Below, piece by piece: positions 34,363 to 48,100 of a DNA stretch of 64,000 nt. Where the stretch lies: positions 7,812,001 to 7,876,000 of the forward strand of contig JAKZAN010000007.1 in the NCBI GenBank assembly GCA_023053545.1, written 5' to 3'. Below the pieces are notes generated by a model that searched no databases, was not told the origin of the DNA, and worked only from the letters and a program-made list of their open reading frames with translations. Within the stretch, counting starts at the first letter, position 1. Every line of letters starts with the position of its first letter. A program made the position numbers and the translations under genes. Source of the stretch: Lepidurus packardi. Its lineage: Eukaryota; Arthropoda; Branchiopoda; Notostraca; Triopsidae.

Positions 34363-36149
34363 ATGTCTGCTCCTGTTTTAGATGATCTTGGATGTGATAC
34401 TACAATGAAGGACGTCACCATGTCTGTTACTCCCGAACAAGAAAAGCGAAAACTGAATGGGTTCGATGAAGTAGATGCCCTACGGAAGAATACCACCGTG
34501 ACATGGTTTGATTTATCGTGGATTGCTTTTTCCATAATAACGTGAGTTTTTTCTATTGTCTTGCATTTTCAAGGCTAGAACGCATCTAGATCTATTCTTA
34601 TTCTTTATACGCAGGTATTTTTGCGATCTCGGCACGGATATATATGTTGCCTACAAGTATTTCACCGAAAAAGATTACTGGTATTTTGGGTTTACTGTCA
34701 CATTTGTATCAATACCTGCATTTACCATGACAATTTTAAGTCTCAAATGGTAAGGCTTTTTTAGTCATTTATAAGATTAATTCACCGTATTTCTGACAAG
34801 GTACCTGAAAGATTGGAAAAACCCAAATGAATCTCCGCCAGTCTCAATAACCCGCTGGATATTCCGCGGCATCTTCCTAGCTTTGCAAATAAGCCCTGTT
34901 ATGCGGTATATATTCATTCGTTTACTTATTTCGCAATCAAAAAAATATTATTTTATCTCTGAAAGGTACATTGATTCATTGTACTATGGATGGATAAGTC
35001 GACGGGCACATAAAGCCAAACGGCCAGCCAGGAATATCCAGTACTTCAGTATAAAAAAATTAAAAAAATCTTAGACCATTGATGAGTTCATTTTGATATT
35101 TTCGCCTAGTTTACATGACATCTGAAGATGCAGATGCGACCTTGCTGCGTCTTTTCGAGTGCTTCATGGAAGCGGCACCGCAACTTGTTCTTCAGCTCTA
35201 CATTCTAGCTAAAAGAGCGACAAACTCACTAGACGTTGAGGATCCTTGGACAAGTACGATTTCATTATGAAACGTTCTTTTCATATGTATAATTAATTGT
35301 AGTCACGGTACAAACCGCTGTCATTATTACCTCGGACATAAGTCTTGCTTGGGCTTTGGCTTCCTATCACAGAGCCGTTCGCTATGCGAGGCGTGACAAG
35401 CTAAATATTTCTTGTTCTGGTACATCTATCCAATTCCTGGGTTATTTGTGCAGTATTAGTAAGATCTTTCGAATATATAAGCTGGCTTCGGACATCTAAC
35501 ATATGTATTTTAGGTTCAAGAATGCTAGCCCTGAGTTTATTCGCCTCAGTAGACTCTATGTACCGCTTGTACATTTGGGCAGTGGTTGCAGGACATTGGT
35601 GTTTAATGCTAGGATGGATACTTTTGCAAGAATCCAATGCCTGCTCCACGCGCATAGGGGAATTCGTATTTAGTCTCGTTCTCGCAGTAATACATGTTTT
35701 TACTTTCTTTAATGTGAAAGAGGGAGACACCCGCTGCAAATACATTTTTTACTATACGGTAAGTGTATATTTGATTTATCTGTTTGGCATTTTTTATCTA
35801 TTTATTCTTATAGATTTGCTTCCTGGAAAATACTGCGTTGATGGTGTTGTGGTTTTTTACAGCCGACTCAGCCTTGTGGTTTCGAATTCCTGCATTTGTG
35901 GGACATTTTGTGGCCTTTTTCCTTGGAGTTTTGTTCCTATCATTGTATTACACCTACTTACATCCTGTTAGGCGACAATCTAAGTATGTGACAAACACAC
36001 GTGAAAAAACACCCAATGGCATACACGAGTCCATGGTACTTGAAGTGACCAATGCGAAGAATGATGTATCACGAGATGCTGAAAATTCCGAGGTTTATCC
36101 TTCCGACGAAGATGTGGATAAAACCGCTGAAGAACAAAACAAGCATTAA
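34363..36149 (+). CDS. XK-related membrane protein (phospholipid scramblase family)
   Basis: The spliced product has about eight to ten hydrophobic spans typical of XKR4/6/7-like proteins: WFDLSWIAFSIITYFCDLGT followed by DIYVAYKYF, YWYFGFTVTFVSIPAFTMTI, the conserved LLRLFECFMEAAPQLVLQLY, ISLAWALASYHRAVRYARRD, QFLGYLCSIGSRMLALSLFA and ALWFRIPAFVGHFVAFFLG. XKR4/8/9 expose phosphatidylserine after caspase cleavage of the C-terminus. Here the cytoplasmic tail has YPSDEDVDKTAEEQNKH, which includes a caspase-like EDVD site. About seven exons with short introns. The start at 34363 is chosen because it directly precedes the family-like acidic N-terminus; the in-frame ATG at 34255 is possible. Paralogue not assigned. 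Confidence 0.88.
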
Positions 36150-36761
36150 TTTAATATTTTGCTAAAAAGCAAAGTGCATGAACAATCTCCTTATTATTCA
36201 AGTGCATGTCATTTGCGTATATTTTTGTACTCCGCTTGACTTTTACGCTTTACCGAACCTCATAACGATGTTTTTGTAATAGTTTGTTGTCTGTGATACT
36301 GCCGGATTTGTATCATGTCTTCTTGTGTCTTTTTGTAAGAAAAGTCAAGAGAAGATATTTTTGTAAGTCTAATAACTTAAAGCTAAGCTTTTCTTAAATA
36401 TATGCCAACTCTTCCAAATCCTTCTTTGTCAATTTAATGCGTTAAACAAATTTCGAAAATTTCGGGTTTCGGTAGGCGTTGCCCTTCGTACTAGTGGGCG
36501 GTGTAAAATCTTGTGAAACAAACATGGCCGAACAAAGATAACCTGTAGATTATTCTTGCGAATTTCTTGTGAACTGTGCCGCTGGGATTGCTAAGGTTAG
36601 AAATCGTTGATAAGTACGTGTTCTGGATTACGTTTCTAATTACTAGATAGCTAAATCAAGTGCTGTACCTTGTCTGAGAGACCCAAAATGAAGCATCTTG
36701 GGATGCAACAAAAGCACCAAAAACTAAACAATTGTTCTGAATAATCCACAATCTCTTGAAA
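36150..36761. other. 3' UTR of the XK-related gene and 5' region of ANKIB1
   Basis: No coding signal. A candidate poly(A) region lies around 36390-36430 (TTAAATATATG). GC-richer sequence near 36470-36560 probably holds the ANKIB1 promoter and 5' UTR. Confidence 0.5.
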
Positions 36762-39700
36762 ATGGGAAGTTCTTCGTCAAAGTTCAGGAAATACATTCAG
36801 CATGGAGATGAGTATGCTGCCATGCATGTAAGTTGCTCAACACTCATTGAAAAAAGGAAATAAGGAAACGTTTTTCTTCAAGGTTTATCACAACTCCCCA
36901 GAGTTGCAAAGATCCCTCGATCCAAACCTTAGCTACGGAGAACATCACGGACATAATACGGCGTTGCATTTTGCTTGCAAACACGGCATGAAGCACTTAC
37001 TTAGGTGAGTTCAGCGGAGCGAAGGAATCTGATAGGAAACCATTTATAACATTTTATTTCTCTTTGTTATCAGGAAGTTTCTCGTTGATCATGGAGGGAA
37101 TCCTAACAAAAAAAATGGCCATAATGAGACTGCTCTCCATTTAGCCTGTCTCGTTCCCCCAAGCAAGATTTCCATGTCTTCTTCAGCTGAAAGACGCCAA
37201 GCTTGTGTTTCGTTGTTGTTAGTTTGGAAAGGTGAACCATTACCTAATGGCGACGTGGAAACTTTAGACTTAAAAGCTCAAGATGAAGTACAAACTTTAT
37301 TCCACCCGCAACAATAATAACTAAAGTTTTGTATATTCAGGGTGAAAATACGGCATTGCACAATGCAGCCAGCACTGGTTTACAGCGCTGTGTTGAATAT
37401 CTTGTGAATGCGGGTGCTCCACTCTTTCAGGAAAACAAAGACCGACTCACGCCCTGTGATGTTGCTATGAAGGCCGGGCACCACAATATTGCCCTTTTCT
37501 TGGAATCCTGCATGGTTTTCGTAAGTCAGAACAGATTTCATTATTTCAAAAGAATTAATTATGTGTTTGTCTTTCAGGCTGACGCACCCGCTTCCTCGGA
37601 AAATGATGAGTTGTCTGTTTCACCTGTTCGGTCTCGCATGGGAGGTCCCAGGTCACCAAATTTCCCTTTGGCAGTACCCAGAAAGGATGATTTTGTGGAT
37701 GGGGATGAGAACGAAGTGTACACTGGCTTGCGAAGCCAAGATTTGCAGGAAGCCAAGGACCAGTTAGTCATAGAAACTGCAGATATGCTTCACATACCCT
37801 TATTTACTGCAGAAGCTTTACTACGTGAACATGGTGCGTAAATCTCTACCTTGACCCGCCTGTAACCTCTGCTTTGTTGTCCAGAGTGGTCTCGAGAGTT
37901 GCTGCTGGAGAAATGGATGGAAAATGCAGTTCAAGTGTGCACTTTAGCTGGCGTCCAGCCTCCGGTCTCTGCCTTAAACGTTCATTCGTCATCCCCATCT
38001 TCAGGAGTTGTCCAAGAACATTTAGACGAACCGTTAGCCAGTCCAGGGGCTATATGGGCGAATTTAGCTTCTCCTGAAAGGAGTGCCAGCTTTGAAACGG
38101 ATGATTTGGATGAAGAAAATCGTTTGGTAAATTGAAATTGATCTACTTTTTTTTTTAAGTTAATTGATTGACCGCTTTTTTTAGTGCGATATATGTTTAG
38201 AAGCGGTAACCTCACATGAAATTCCAGTTAGCGTACCTTGCTTTCACACTTTCTGTCGCCCATGCTGGAGCTCCTACTTGACGGTGAAGATTGTTGAGGG
38301 AGATGCCCATCACATTCTTTGCCCCGCCTACAGTTGCTCGATCTTGGTGCCGATAGACGTGATCGAGGCGGTTGTGAGTCCTGATATGGCTAGAAAGTAT
38401 TTGCAGTATGATATTAACGTAATAGGAAGCAAAAAGACGATGATTCCAGAACGTAAGATTTTCTTGAACTAGGCCTTCGTTGCAACGAATCCATGTATTA
38501 AATGGTGCCCTATGCCCGGCTGTGGTCGTGCTGTCAAATTACCTGAAGGTGAACAGCAACAACCGCAGGCTCAACTCTTAGCTCCACCTCCTCCCCCCAG
38601 CTCAAGAGCGGTGGATTGTGGCAATGGTCATTTCTTTTGTTGGTAAGGCTTTCCGGCCTTTCGTTACAAAGTAATAAAAACGATGATCTTTTCCAACTAG
38701 GGAATGTTCAGTGGAAGCACACGCACCAGCAGGTTGTGAACAATGGCAAACATGGTTAGCCAAAGTACAAGAAATCAAACCAGAGCAATTAGCTTCCAAT
38801 TGCATGGACACGGAAGACGCCGCCAACTGTTTTTGGTTGGTAACGCATTGTAAACCTTGTCCCAATTGCAAATCTCCCATTCAGAAGAATGAAGGTTGCA
38901 ACCATATGAAGTGCTCCAAGGTAGCTTCTTTTTCATAATTTGAAGGAAAAACTAAACGTGACGCCTTTAGTGCAAATTCGACTTTTGTTGGGTTTGCCTG
39001 GACTCTTGGAAGAAACACAGTTCCGCCACTGGCGGATATTTCCGCTGTAATCGATTTGAAGCTACTCATAAAGCCGACGAGAAACAAGGCTCCCTGATCA
39101 ATGACGTAATTTGAATTTTTATGATCATCCAGTGGTGCAATATAATAGTGTGTTACTAGGCTTTACAGAGGAGCAAGCAGTTGCAGGAATTGAACCGATT
39201 CCTCCATTATTATACGCGGTTTAAGAACCATGATCATTCCAGAGCCTTAGAAGAGCCTTTGCTCCACTCAGCCAAAAAGAAAATGGAATTGCTCGCCTCT
39301 TCTTTGGCAGCGCAAGCTTCAAGCAAAGCAGGTGCTGAGTCTAGTAAGTTGTCATGTTTTGAATCTGCAAAAAGCCTCGACAACTTCATTTTTAGATCCG
39401 TCAAGCCCCAGAATTGGCAGTACGACTGACATTTCTTTCCCATCGTGTTGTTCAGATCCCACGTCGCCCAGCTTAAATAGTGGTTATTCCACAGCAGCTT
39501 TAGCATCTACCAAGTTTATCGAGGACGGCATTCGAGAATTGCTCAAAGCACGCCGGATATTATGCGGATCCTACGTTTATGGTTATTATCTGGAAGACAA
39601 TGGTTATAACAAAACCATCTTTGAATTTATGCAGGTAAAGTATCCTTCTCCACAACTCGTCCTCGTGCCCTCAGTTTCCTCTCATTTTCTTCCCATTATT

Positions 39701-42293
39701 TAGAACGAATTGGAAGGAGTGACCGAGAAACTGTCTGAAATGATAGCCAGGCCTTATTTGCGCACGCCTCGGTCCGCTATTGTGTGTATGACCACACAAG
39801 TGAGGCGAAAACGTCACGAGTTCACTCGTGCCGTCAGCAAAGGCCTGATTCCACCTGAAACACCGCCGGCTTTGCGTCGATTCCGCCGAAGACGCTTCCC
39901 CGGTTTGGCTGGAATGGATCCACCGGAAGATGAACCCATGTCGGAAGCCATTGCCGCGTCCTTACGCGAGTTGGATCCCAATAATCCCTGGGTGAAAGAC
40001 AGTCAAGGCAGACACACGAATCTGGCAGCGATTTATGATTGGCCGGACGCCAACTCTGACGAGGAAGTACGAATAATAATGAAAAAAAGCGAAGATAAAA
40101 TGTAAAAAATAATAAGTCGCTTAATGGTTGAATGATTTGCTAGGATTGCGATGTGAACCAAGCCTTGGCGGTTAGTTTGCTTGGCGCTTGCGGACGACCA
40201 GGCTGCGGAAGGCCCCGAGCTAGGAATCCAAGGACAGGGCGTGTTCACGGTTTTTGCAGCTTGCGATGCAGTCGCTTCGAGCAAACGAGTAAAAAAAGAA
40301 ATTGCTTACAAGTCGATTTGACCAAAATGAGCTATTTTTTTCAACTTTATCGTTGGATTTTGGAATATAGCTGAGGAATCAACACGTTTCGCTGCCGACG
40401 TTACTATGGATTTGGTTATTGCGTTGGAAATGTCTCGTCTGCAGCTTATCGAAGACGAACTGAAGAAGCGCAATTCCGGAAATCCTTCGTTGGCAACCAG
40501 ACAACACTCACAAGGCAGTCAGGACTTGGATTACCCCCCAAATGGTCATTTTTTTCTGTTTTATGGCTCGTTTTGAAGCAAGACTGAGCAAGAAAGCGGG
40601 TTTAATTTGTTTTGAATTTCATATAGATTCGTCAGAAGAAGCACAGCTTCGATTGGCTATCCATCTGTCCTTGCAAGAAGCTCATACGCCCGTCTCCAAC
40701 GAACCGACCAATTATCGACTGTCCCCGCCTACTCTGGTTGAAAATCAGGCGGGGGTAGGAGGGAGTTCGCCTTCTGCAGGAGAGGAAGCAGATCTGGCGG
40801 TTGATTACTTCCTGAAAAGCTTAGCTAAGCATGAGCTTTCCCTGCGCAACTTTGATTGTGAGCCTCAGGGTGATTCCAAGACTCGCAAAAGCCTGTTCGA
40901 CACTCCAGAGCAGCTTACTGCAGCTCGTTCACCCGCAGTGGGCGTGACGGTCGTCAGCGGCGGGTGTCCCGAGGCTGACGGTCACTTTGAGATCTCGGAT
41001 TTACACGAAAGCGGCGCAGGACTGTACTCTTCCGCTTCGTGCGAGGACAACGAGCAGGAAACTGTCTCAGACGGGGGCCAGCGGTGCGTCGTAGTCCCTC
41101 GTCGCTCCCAATCCACTGGTGACGTCCGCCGTTTGGGCGGTAAGAAGACCGTTATGGAGTCCAACTCGAAATTCGAGCTCGAGTCCCATTGTCACCATGC
41201 TGGAGTGGAGGAAATGACGCGTTTAGCGTTAAACAGCACCGCGCCCACCAGAACTTTACTCCGATTGGAGAGCTTAGGCACTGATTTCGGCAGTGACGAC
41301 TTCCAGTACGATTCCACGGAAGACGAAGACAATTCCGCCAAAAAGTGCTCCTTGAAAAAGTACTTGGAGTTGAGCCAGCTCGAGGAAGAAGACGGCACCT
41401 GTAAACGAGATGATTCCTTAGCCTGCAGCCACGATTGGAGTCCCAATAGCTGCGAGGATCCCGAGGAAGCTCAAGGCACGCGCCAGCGACGCCAGGGACG
41501 GAAGTTACAGCGGCAATCTCAAGTCGAAGATACCTCACGTTGGTCCCCGGGTTTGCGACTCAGTCTGACGTCGACAGCGGCTGCAGCTGCGGCCGCGGTA
41601 CTGGACGCCGCAGCTACGCCCCTTGGACCTGATCCGGACGTCGAGCCCGAAACCGGCATTCCGCGCTCCCCCACCTTTTATATTAGCGGCATCTCCATTT
41701 GCCGCACGCCCGAGCCTATTTCCTTGCTGCACGATCTCATGGCGGACCAATCGCCTCCAGCAGCCGCTCGCCAGTCACGCTCTTCCAGTTTAACGGTACC
41801 ACAGTCGCCTCATTTGGGTCGCATTCCGCTCAGTCATTCGAGACCCGATCCTCCGTGTCGTTCGCGATCAGCGAGCCTAATTGCCACCCAACCCGCCCCG
41901 CCCCTGGCCGCTGGGCTAGGGGCGGACCAGGAATCTCATCGACACAGTATTTCAGCATCGGCGTTGCCCAGCACGTTGGGGCCTTTATCGCCCTTTCCTG
42001 TGGCGTCGCCTCGTCAGGTTTCACACTCGGCATGCGAGCCGCAGCGTGAGAAGCAAGTTTTTTGTTTCCCTAAATCACCCACGGAAGGGGCCCTGAGCAC
42101 CGTGTTGTTAGTCGAGGGCACGCCCAGTTCGGATGACTTTCATGAAGCGCTCTTCTTGCCCAAATCGCCGCGTTTAGTGGGCGACAAGCGGCGCAAGCGA
42201 TCGCGAAAAGAGAAAGAACGAGACAAGGAAAAAAAGAGCGCGGATGAATTGGAGTTTAACGAGGACGAGGCGGTGACCGATTCCGTTTTATAG
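36762..42293 (+). CDS. ANKIB1: ANKIB1-type RBR E3 ubiquitin ligase
   Basis: An Ariadne-like RING-between-RING ligase. It begins [20 protein letters not shown] (a myristoylation-type MGxxxS), has ankyrin repeats ([50 protein letters not shown]), RING1 ([25 protein letters not shown]), IBR ([28 protein letters not shown]) and RING2 with the catalytic cysteine in [19 protein letters not shown]. An Ariadne-like helical domain follows ([32 protein letters not shown]) and ubiquitin-interacting motifs ([29 protein letters not shown]). The last exon is long (about 40.6-42.3 kb), GC-rich, Ser/Pro-rich with an Ala run, and ends in a lysine-rich tract. Complete. Confidence 0.95.
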
Positions 42294-43161
42294 TCTTGAT
42301 CAAGTTGGGAGTCGAATGCGGCAGTTATGTTTCTCTTTGACCAAGCGATTGCGCGACCAAGGAAAAAAAAATCATAACGCTTCACACATGCACTTACACA
42401 TCCATTTGTAACGAGTTTTGCTCTCGCTTTTTTACATTCTTGAGCTCCAGTTTTTACTACTAGCGTAGCCTAGTCATAAAAGTAGCATTTTTTGGTCATT
42501 CAACCCCGTAATGTTTGAGTTGTTAAACACACAAAAAAAGTCACCCTCTTAAAGCTTTAGAGCACTTTTGTGTTGTTGATAGGATTAGCTCCCCGTAATT
42601 GTGAAAACTAAAAGTTTAATAACCCTCGAGCGAGTTCGGCTAAAAAACAAAACAAAAATAATTCCCTTTTTGCAGAGGAAAGCACTTTTTACTTACTCGT
42701 AGTTGTTGGATGATGTTGCTGATTGTTACCTATGGCAGGACGAAATGGCTATCGTCTTTTCTTTCTATGGCCAAACCACCTTATCATTCTGTTTGGTAAC
42801 TAAAAACCTGTAGGATCTTTGAAAACTTTTTGATTTTTCTTCCCCCGGCCAAGACCCTTTTCAGTCTGTGATGTGTGCTAGTCGCTTTGGACGTCATTCC
42901 ACCAATCTTTTAAAACAACCTAAACTCTTAAATTGAGCAACTGTTGACTATCATTCCTACTTGGGTGCCAAAGTGACGTGACACTTTTTTCTTGTAATCG
43001 CTTTCCAGGAAAACAAAATGTTTTGGTTGGTCCGAATGCTTGAATACATTGATTCGTGTTATAATTTGGGGCTCAAACTCTAGTATTCGTTTGCTTGTAT
43101 TCTATGTACAGCGCTTTTTCTAGATATTCGCTAGACAATTATCATAGATAGATAATCCTTC
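42294..43161. other. ANKIB1 3' UTR / intergenic
   Basis: About 870 bp with no coding frame or repeat recognised. It is probably largely ANKIB1 3' UTR plus the convergent NDUFB3 3' end. No perfect AATAAA was fixed on the plus strand. Confidence 0.5.
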
Positions 43162-43556
43162 TCAATGGTGTCCGTGGCCACCCTCTTTAGGATCATGTTG
43201 AGCAGGCGAGAGTGTCTCGAATCCTTTCTCAACCGCGATGGTTACCAACAGGGCTGCAAGGCCCCATTTAAATCCGCGGAAAAAGAAATTCTTAACTCTG
43301 GATTGGACAGTGCCGAACTGTTGAAAGCGCCAGACTTCATTCCTATACAAGCAAACGTCATTTAAAACATTAATAAAGAAAGAGATGAATACCTAAGCCA
43401 CGGGTCTTTCAAGCCTTGACTCTGAAGCAGTTTTTGTATTCGCAGAAGTTCCGGGACGTCCTCAACTTTGTACTGTTGCCAGTCTGGAACCTTGGGGGGA
43501 CCATGGCCGTGTCCATGTCCGTGAGCATCGACCGCATGTCCGTGATCGCCTCCCAT
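43162..43556 (-). CDS. NDUFB3: NADH dehydrogenase 1 beta subcomplex subunit 3 (complex I B12)
   Basis: An accessory subunit of the membrane arm of mitochondrial complex I. Two exons: the first encodes a His-rich N-terminus (MGGDHGHAVDAHGHGHGHGP), then VPDWQQYKVEDVPELLRIQK and LLQSQGLKDPWLR. The second continues NEVWRFQQFGTVQSRVKNFF, then FRGFKWGLAALLVTIAVEKG (single membrane span) and ends GGHGHH. Human NDUFB3 has the same plan (GLRDPWGRNEAWRY, FKGFKWGFA). The intron splits the Arg codon between LR and NE. Complete; divergent from LRP1. Confidence 0.96.
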
Positions 43557-45106
43557 TATTTAACTTGAAAACATGCGACAAATGCGTTAACTTTAATGAT
43601 AAAACCTCCTAAACTAGAACTTACCTCTGCCGAAGGAAAAACAATATGAATATCGAGTTAGATATCGATATAGCCTAATAGGAACCGTACGACGATATGA
43701 TTACGAATTCGGCGATAAAAATCAAATTTACACAGATTCGGCGATACGATATCAAATTTTCTCCGATTTGGTGACCATTTTGCAGCGCATGAGTAAACAG
43801 TAGTTACAAACCGAAGAATAATGAGGTTGAAATGTAGTGAATCGCTAAAACTTAAGAGAAATTCGAAAGTTGCAAACCGTGACTGGCAGTTGACAAAACA
43901 GATTTTGAATAGATAGTTTTGGGCAGGAAGAATTTTATTTCCGAACATGTTGCGTTTTGGCGCCATTATCCATGGAAAAAGCCGAGGCTGAACCGCGGAT
44001 CTTCGGCGAACCAAGGGTGCCCTGAGCGCCGGAGGCCCCGTCGTCTTCGGCCTTCAGAGTTCAGACGCTGTAGAGCACTCAAAGCGGAAGCTCTGAGCGT
44101 GGATATTAGTGTTATTAGCATAGTGACACTGTTTGTCCTGAGCACACGTTGACATTGCGTCAATGTTCGCCGTGGAGAGCTAAGCGTAGACCATATTCTG
44201 GTGCTGCAAGTGTGCCTAGTACTTCTCTGGCTCAATAAAACGCGAGTTCCTGGTGTGGAGAATGTGCGTGGTGATTGATGTACGTTTTACATGCAGTGTT
44301 TTAGTGTCCTTTTAAATTCTTAATTCCATAGTGAGAGCAGCCCAATCCTGCATACTATTCTCTCCCAACCATGTCTTGGCTTTAAAAACGGATTAGAGTT
44401 CGTGATCGGTTGTGATTTTTAGCTTCTTTTAAAGTGAAGGTTTCATAGCAAGTCTCCCAGGAAACTTGGGCTGCCGCTTGTTATCTTAACAAGTATACTT
44501 CTCGCATCAATTCCCCAGGTAAGTCCGTCTTCCGCATCTTAACCTATCCGACACGGTTTTGGTATGGACCTTTTTTCTTCCTTTTATCCATCCCTTAACC
44601 GTCTTGCCGTGTCCCCCTTCCGACCCTGCCTTGAGATGGAAACCGAAAGTGGTACGGTGTGAAAGCTATGCAGATCAGCTACTCTTTCATGATGCTTATC
44701 GCATCGTGGAAACCTCTTTAGTACAACAAGGACGGGAGAGACATCTCCAATATCCCCGTCGTTAAACTACATTTGTCGTCTCATAACCAAACTTCTTAAT
44801 CGCTCGCCATGTTCTTGCGTGTCTTTTGCTATCCTAGAAATCTCTCTCTCTCTTCTTTATTTCTGGGGAAATTTTTGCATTCGGGTAATGTTCTTGGCGC
44901 GAGACCAGTTTCGTTTTTTGCAGTTTTGTTTTCTCTGCAATTTGAGTAACTGACCTTGTTACTTAAAGGTCGTCCTTACGACGTCTTTTACGGGTAACAA
45001 CAACAACCAGCATGTTTTTACATACCCATGCAAATGTGTAAACCCCCGTCACTATAATTCGATACGATACTGATGATTTTTCGTTTTTCCTACTTCGTTA
45101 TCGCAG
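43557..45106 (+). other. LRP1 promoter, 5' UTR exon and first intron
   Basis: No coding frame was accepted. A donor CAG/GTAAGT at 44519 and acceptor at 45106 bound a likely 5' UTR intron, so a non-coding exon ends at 44518. GC-rich sequence at about 43960-44240 may be the transcription start region. An imperfect repeat (GATTCGGCGATA) recurs at about 43705-43750. Confidence 0.5.
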
Positions 45107-45107
45107 C

Positions 45108-48100
45108 ATGGGTTGGAGCCGTTTGGAGCCTGGGATGAAGGCTCGGCTATGTTGGCGGCCCTGCTTACTCCTGCTGACCTGCTCGGTATTATGGCTGACC
45201 CCAGGCAGTGCACAAACATCCCCTTCTGGGACAACACCACCTACGGCGCTGTTAACACCTATTTCCAAGACTGCAGGCAGTGTTGGCAAGAAACAAGTCC
45301 ATAACAAGCCAGGTAAGATAATAATAATAATAATAATTGAAATTATACACAATAAATCATTCATTATGTCTTAAAATTTGTGTTTATTTATTAGCCGCAT
45401 TCGTTTTGACGAAAGTTTAAGTCGACTCAAGACGCGCTTATAAGCGTTCGAGATGGGTTAACTTCGGGCCTATAAGCGTTTTATTTAGCTAGTCGACTTA
45501 GACTTTGAAAGTCCATTTTTAGTTTTGGTCTCAAGTCAGGAAAGTCTATAACGAGTACTCGTGTGCCGGGACTTAAACATAATCCCGCCACCTTGTTTAT
45601 TACGCCCATGCTGAGAGACTGAATGCTTTTCAAGAATACGCTACTTTTAATATATTTTAATGGGTTTTGCAATTATTTTAATTGGCGGTCAACGATTTTT
45701 TCATCGAAGTATTGAATTGTGGGACAAGAAACACGCCCATAAGTTGCAAACAACCAATGGGAGACAATTATCCTGTCAACATCTTCCTCAGCCACATCTT
45801 CTGTTATCCGGATAATTGTAAAAACGGATGCAAGAATGGAAGAAACTAACTACCCCATAGAACAATACAATAATTTGTTATTGAAATCCGTACTTAAAAA
45901 ACGGACAATTCGAATATTGGCTGTTTTCGACAAACACCGCCCCATGGGTGGCGCAATTGTAAATGTATGCTTATAACCCTTAACCTTTCGTTTTGGACTC
46001 GAAGACTTTCAAAGTTGACTTCAAATTTTAGACTAAACGAACGCTTATAAGCGTAAGTCAGGGAAGTTTGGCTAGTCTAAGTCGAACGCACAAAACGAAC
46101 GCGGCTATGTTTTGTATACATTTTCTTTTCTTTTTTCTGAAAGAAGCTGTTTTGATACTCTAGTATTGAACATTCAGCACATTGTTAGCTATACTCTCTG
46201 TCACCATGGATCCAGTCTTAGGCCTCTTAACAACTCTTAAAGATGGCTGGGTGGGAAAAGAAAGATAGCGAAAATAATAGTGTGACGAGTCAAAAGGGAA
46301 AGCATATATGCCAGTGTCAGCCATGGTGAATCGTTTCGTGCGTTACTAGGCTCGAGATGAATTGACATTGTCAACGAGGCCGAACTGCCTGCCAAGTCTT
46401 TCTTTGCTTTTACTGATGCGGAAAGGGAGAGAGAAAGAGACAGAGCTTAAAAAAGGGAAAAAAAAAGAAAAAGGACCTCCCTAACCTTAATAAATCATGA
46501 GTGGCAACGTGGAAGCATGGAAACAGTTGTCCAATGTCCAACCAATTCCACTGTCCACTTCTATAAAAACTTATTTTTTCTTTCTTTTTATTAGAAATAA
46601 AATAAAGAAAAGATGGAAATATAGATTGTGCAGGACTTTCTTGTTCACAAGCTTCTTTCCTCTAGCTGTAGAAGATAGTTCTTACTAAATTGGGAGTTGT
46701 GCACTTGACAGGGGAAGTTGCGTGCTTCACAGCTTCTTGGCACTGGATCAAAAGGGAAGTTCTTGAATGGCTGCAAAGTTTCCATTACATAGACCACGTT
46801 ATGCAAACAGTACAGATTAAGAGTAATAAGCGAGCCATCTTTTTCATTCCACGCAGCACACGGGTCCTTACGTAATGCGAGGGATATGCGATATGTATAT
46901 GGTGAATCAACATCTGGAAGAAAAATAAAGCGCCAACGTTCTGCTTTTCTGAAGCAACACTTTCTGCACATGCCTTACTTTAACTCAACAAAAGGCCATT
47001 GCGCGTATCAAGAATCAAAAGCTTTTCGCTTGGATGAGTTTCTGGTCGTATTCAACCAGCAAAGCCACATTGACGGTTTCCAAGTCATGAACGAAAAGGC
47101 TGTCAAGCAAAATATCATAGTCGAGCATGCATATTCTTTGGATTGGGGGAGGTAGAAAAGGGAGTCCATCGATCTTGTGATCGACGACGGCGAAATTTCA
47201 AATGGACGTTATCCGTATAGGTTTGGCGTGTATGCTCAACTTAGCTGCTTGTCTTTGTCGCGGCAAAAAAACAAAAATTATCAACCCCCCTGGTGCTCCA
47301 TTCATGCAGTAATATCGCGGTTTTCAATTCCCAGAAACTGTCAGATTGCTTGTCAAAAGCAATCTAATGTCCGTCTTTTCTTCTTTTTTGTTGAATTAAT
47401 TAAAGACGCCGCTCCATATGGGGTTGTTGGAAAACGTCAGTCGAGCGAATAGGATTTGACAAACCTCTCCTGTGCTTGTGTTTTCCCTTTTCGTCTCCGA
47501 CTGATCAGACTAATTGTATCTGGGACAGAGCAGAACCAGATTGTGTCCTTCTCGTTGTTGCAGGGACGGAAAAGGAGAGTTTCACTCTTACAGAATCGGT
47601 AATGACAGGAGAGCCAGGACTCGGGACTTCTTTTTTTTTGTGTTTTGCCAGAATTGGTTGCCATGGACAACGGGACAAAAGCACTTGATGTCTGTGTGTA
47701 TGTCTGTCAATGGAAAGAGCCAAACTCGAGGGCAAAAGTTAAAATGCAAGCTAAAACACACTAAAAGACCGAAGTTCCCTCTGAACCTTTAACCTTAAAC
47801 CGCTTAAGTAATTGTGACAATTGTTGTTCGCAGTTCCGTACATATTTGACAAGGGTTCCGCCGTGTTTGGGGGATTGGACTCTGATTTATCTTGGTTGTT
47901 TCGTTATCTTTATTTCGTGTTTTTAAATGTATTTTTTGTCATAAAAGACGGGATTATTGAGAAAAAAGTAAAGAAAGACATTCCTTACCATGTTAACTGG
48001 GGGTAGGATTGGAAGTAGGACGTACAAATTAAAACGTCCCTCTTGGGGGTTTTTTGTTTGTATTTTTGTGCAACACATGGATATGGATAGAGTGGAAGGG

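Noticed and set aside
46645-47155. Overlapping open frames in the first large LRP1 intron
   Set aside because: Frames on both strands, no family motif, no splice or promoter support.
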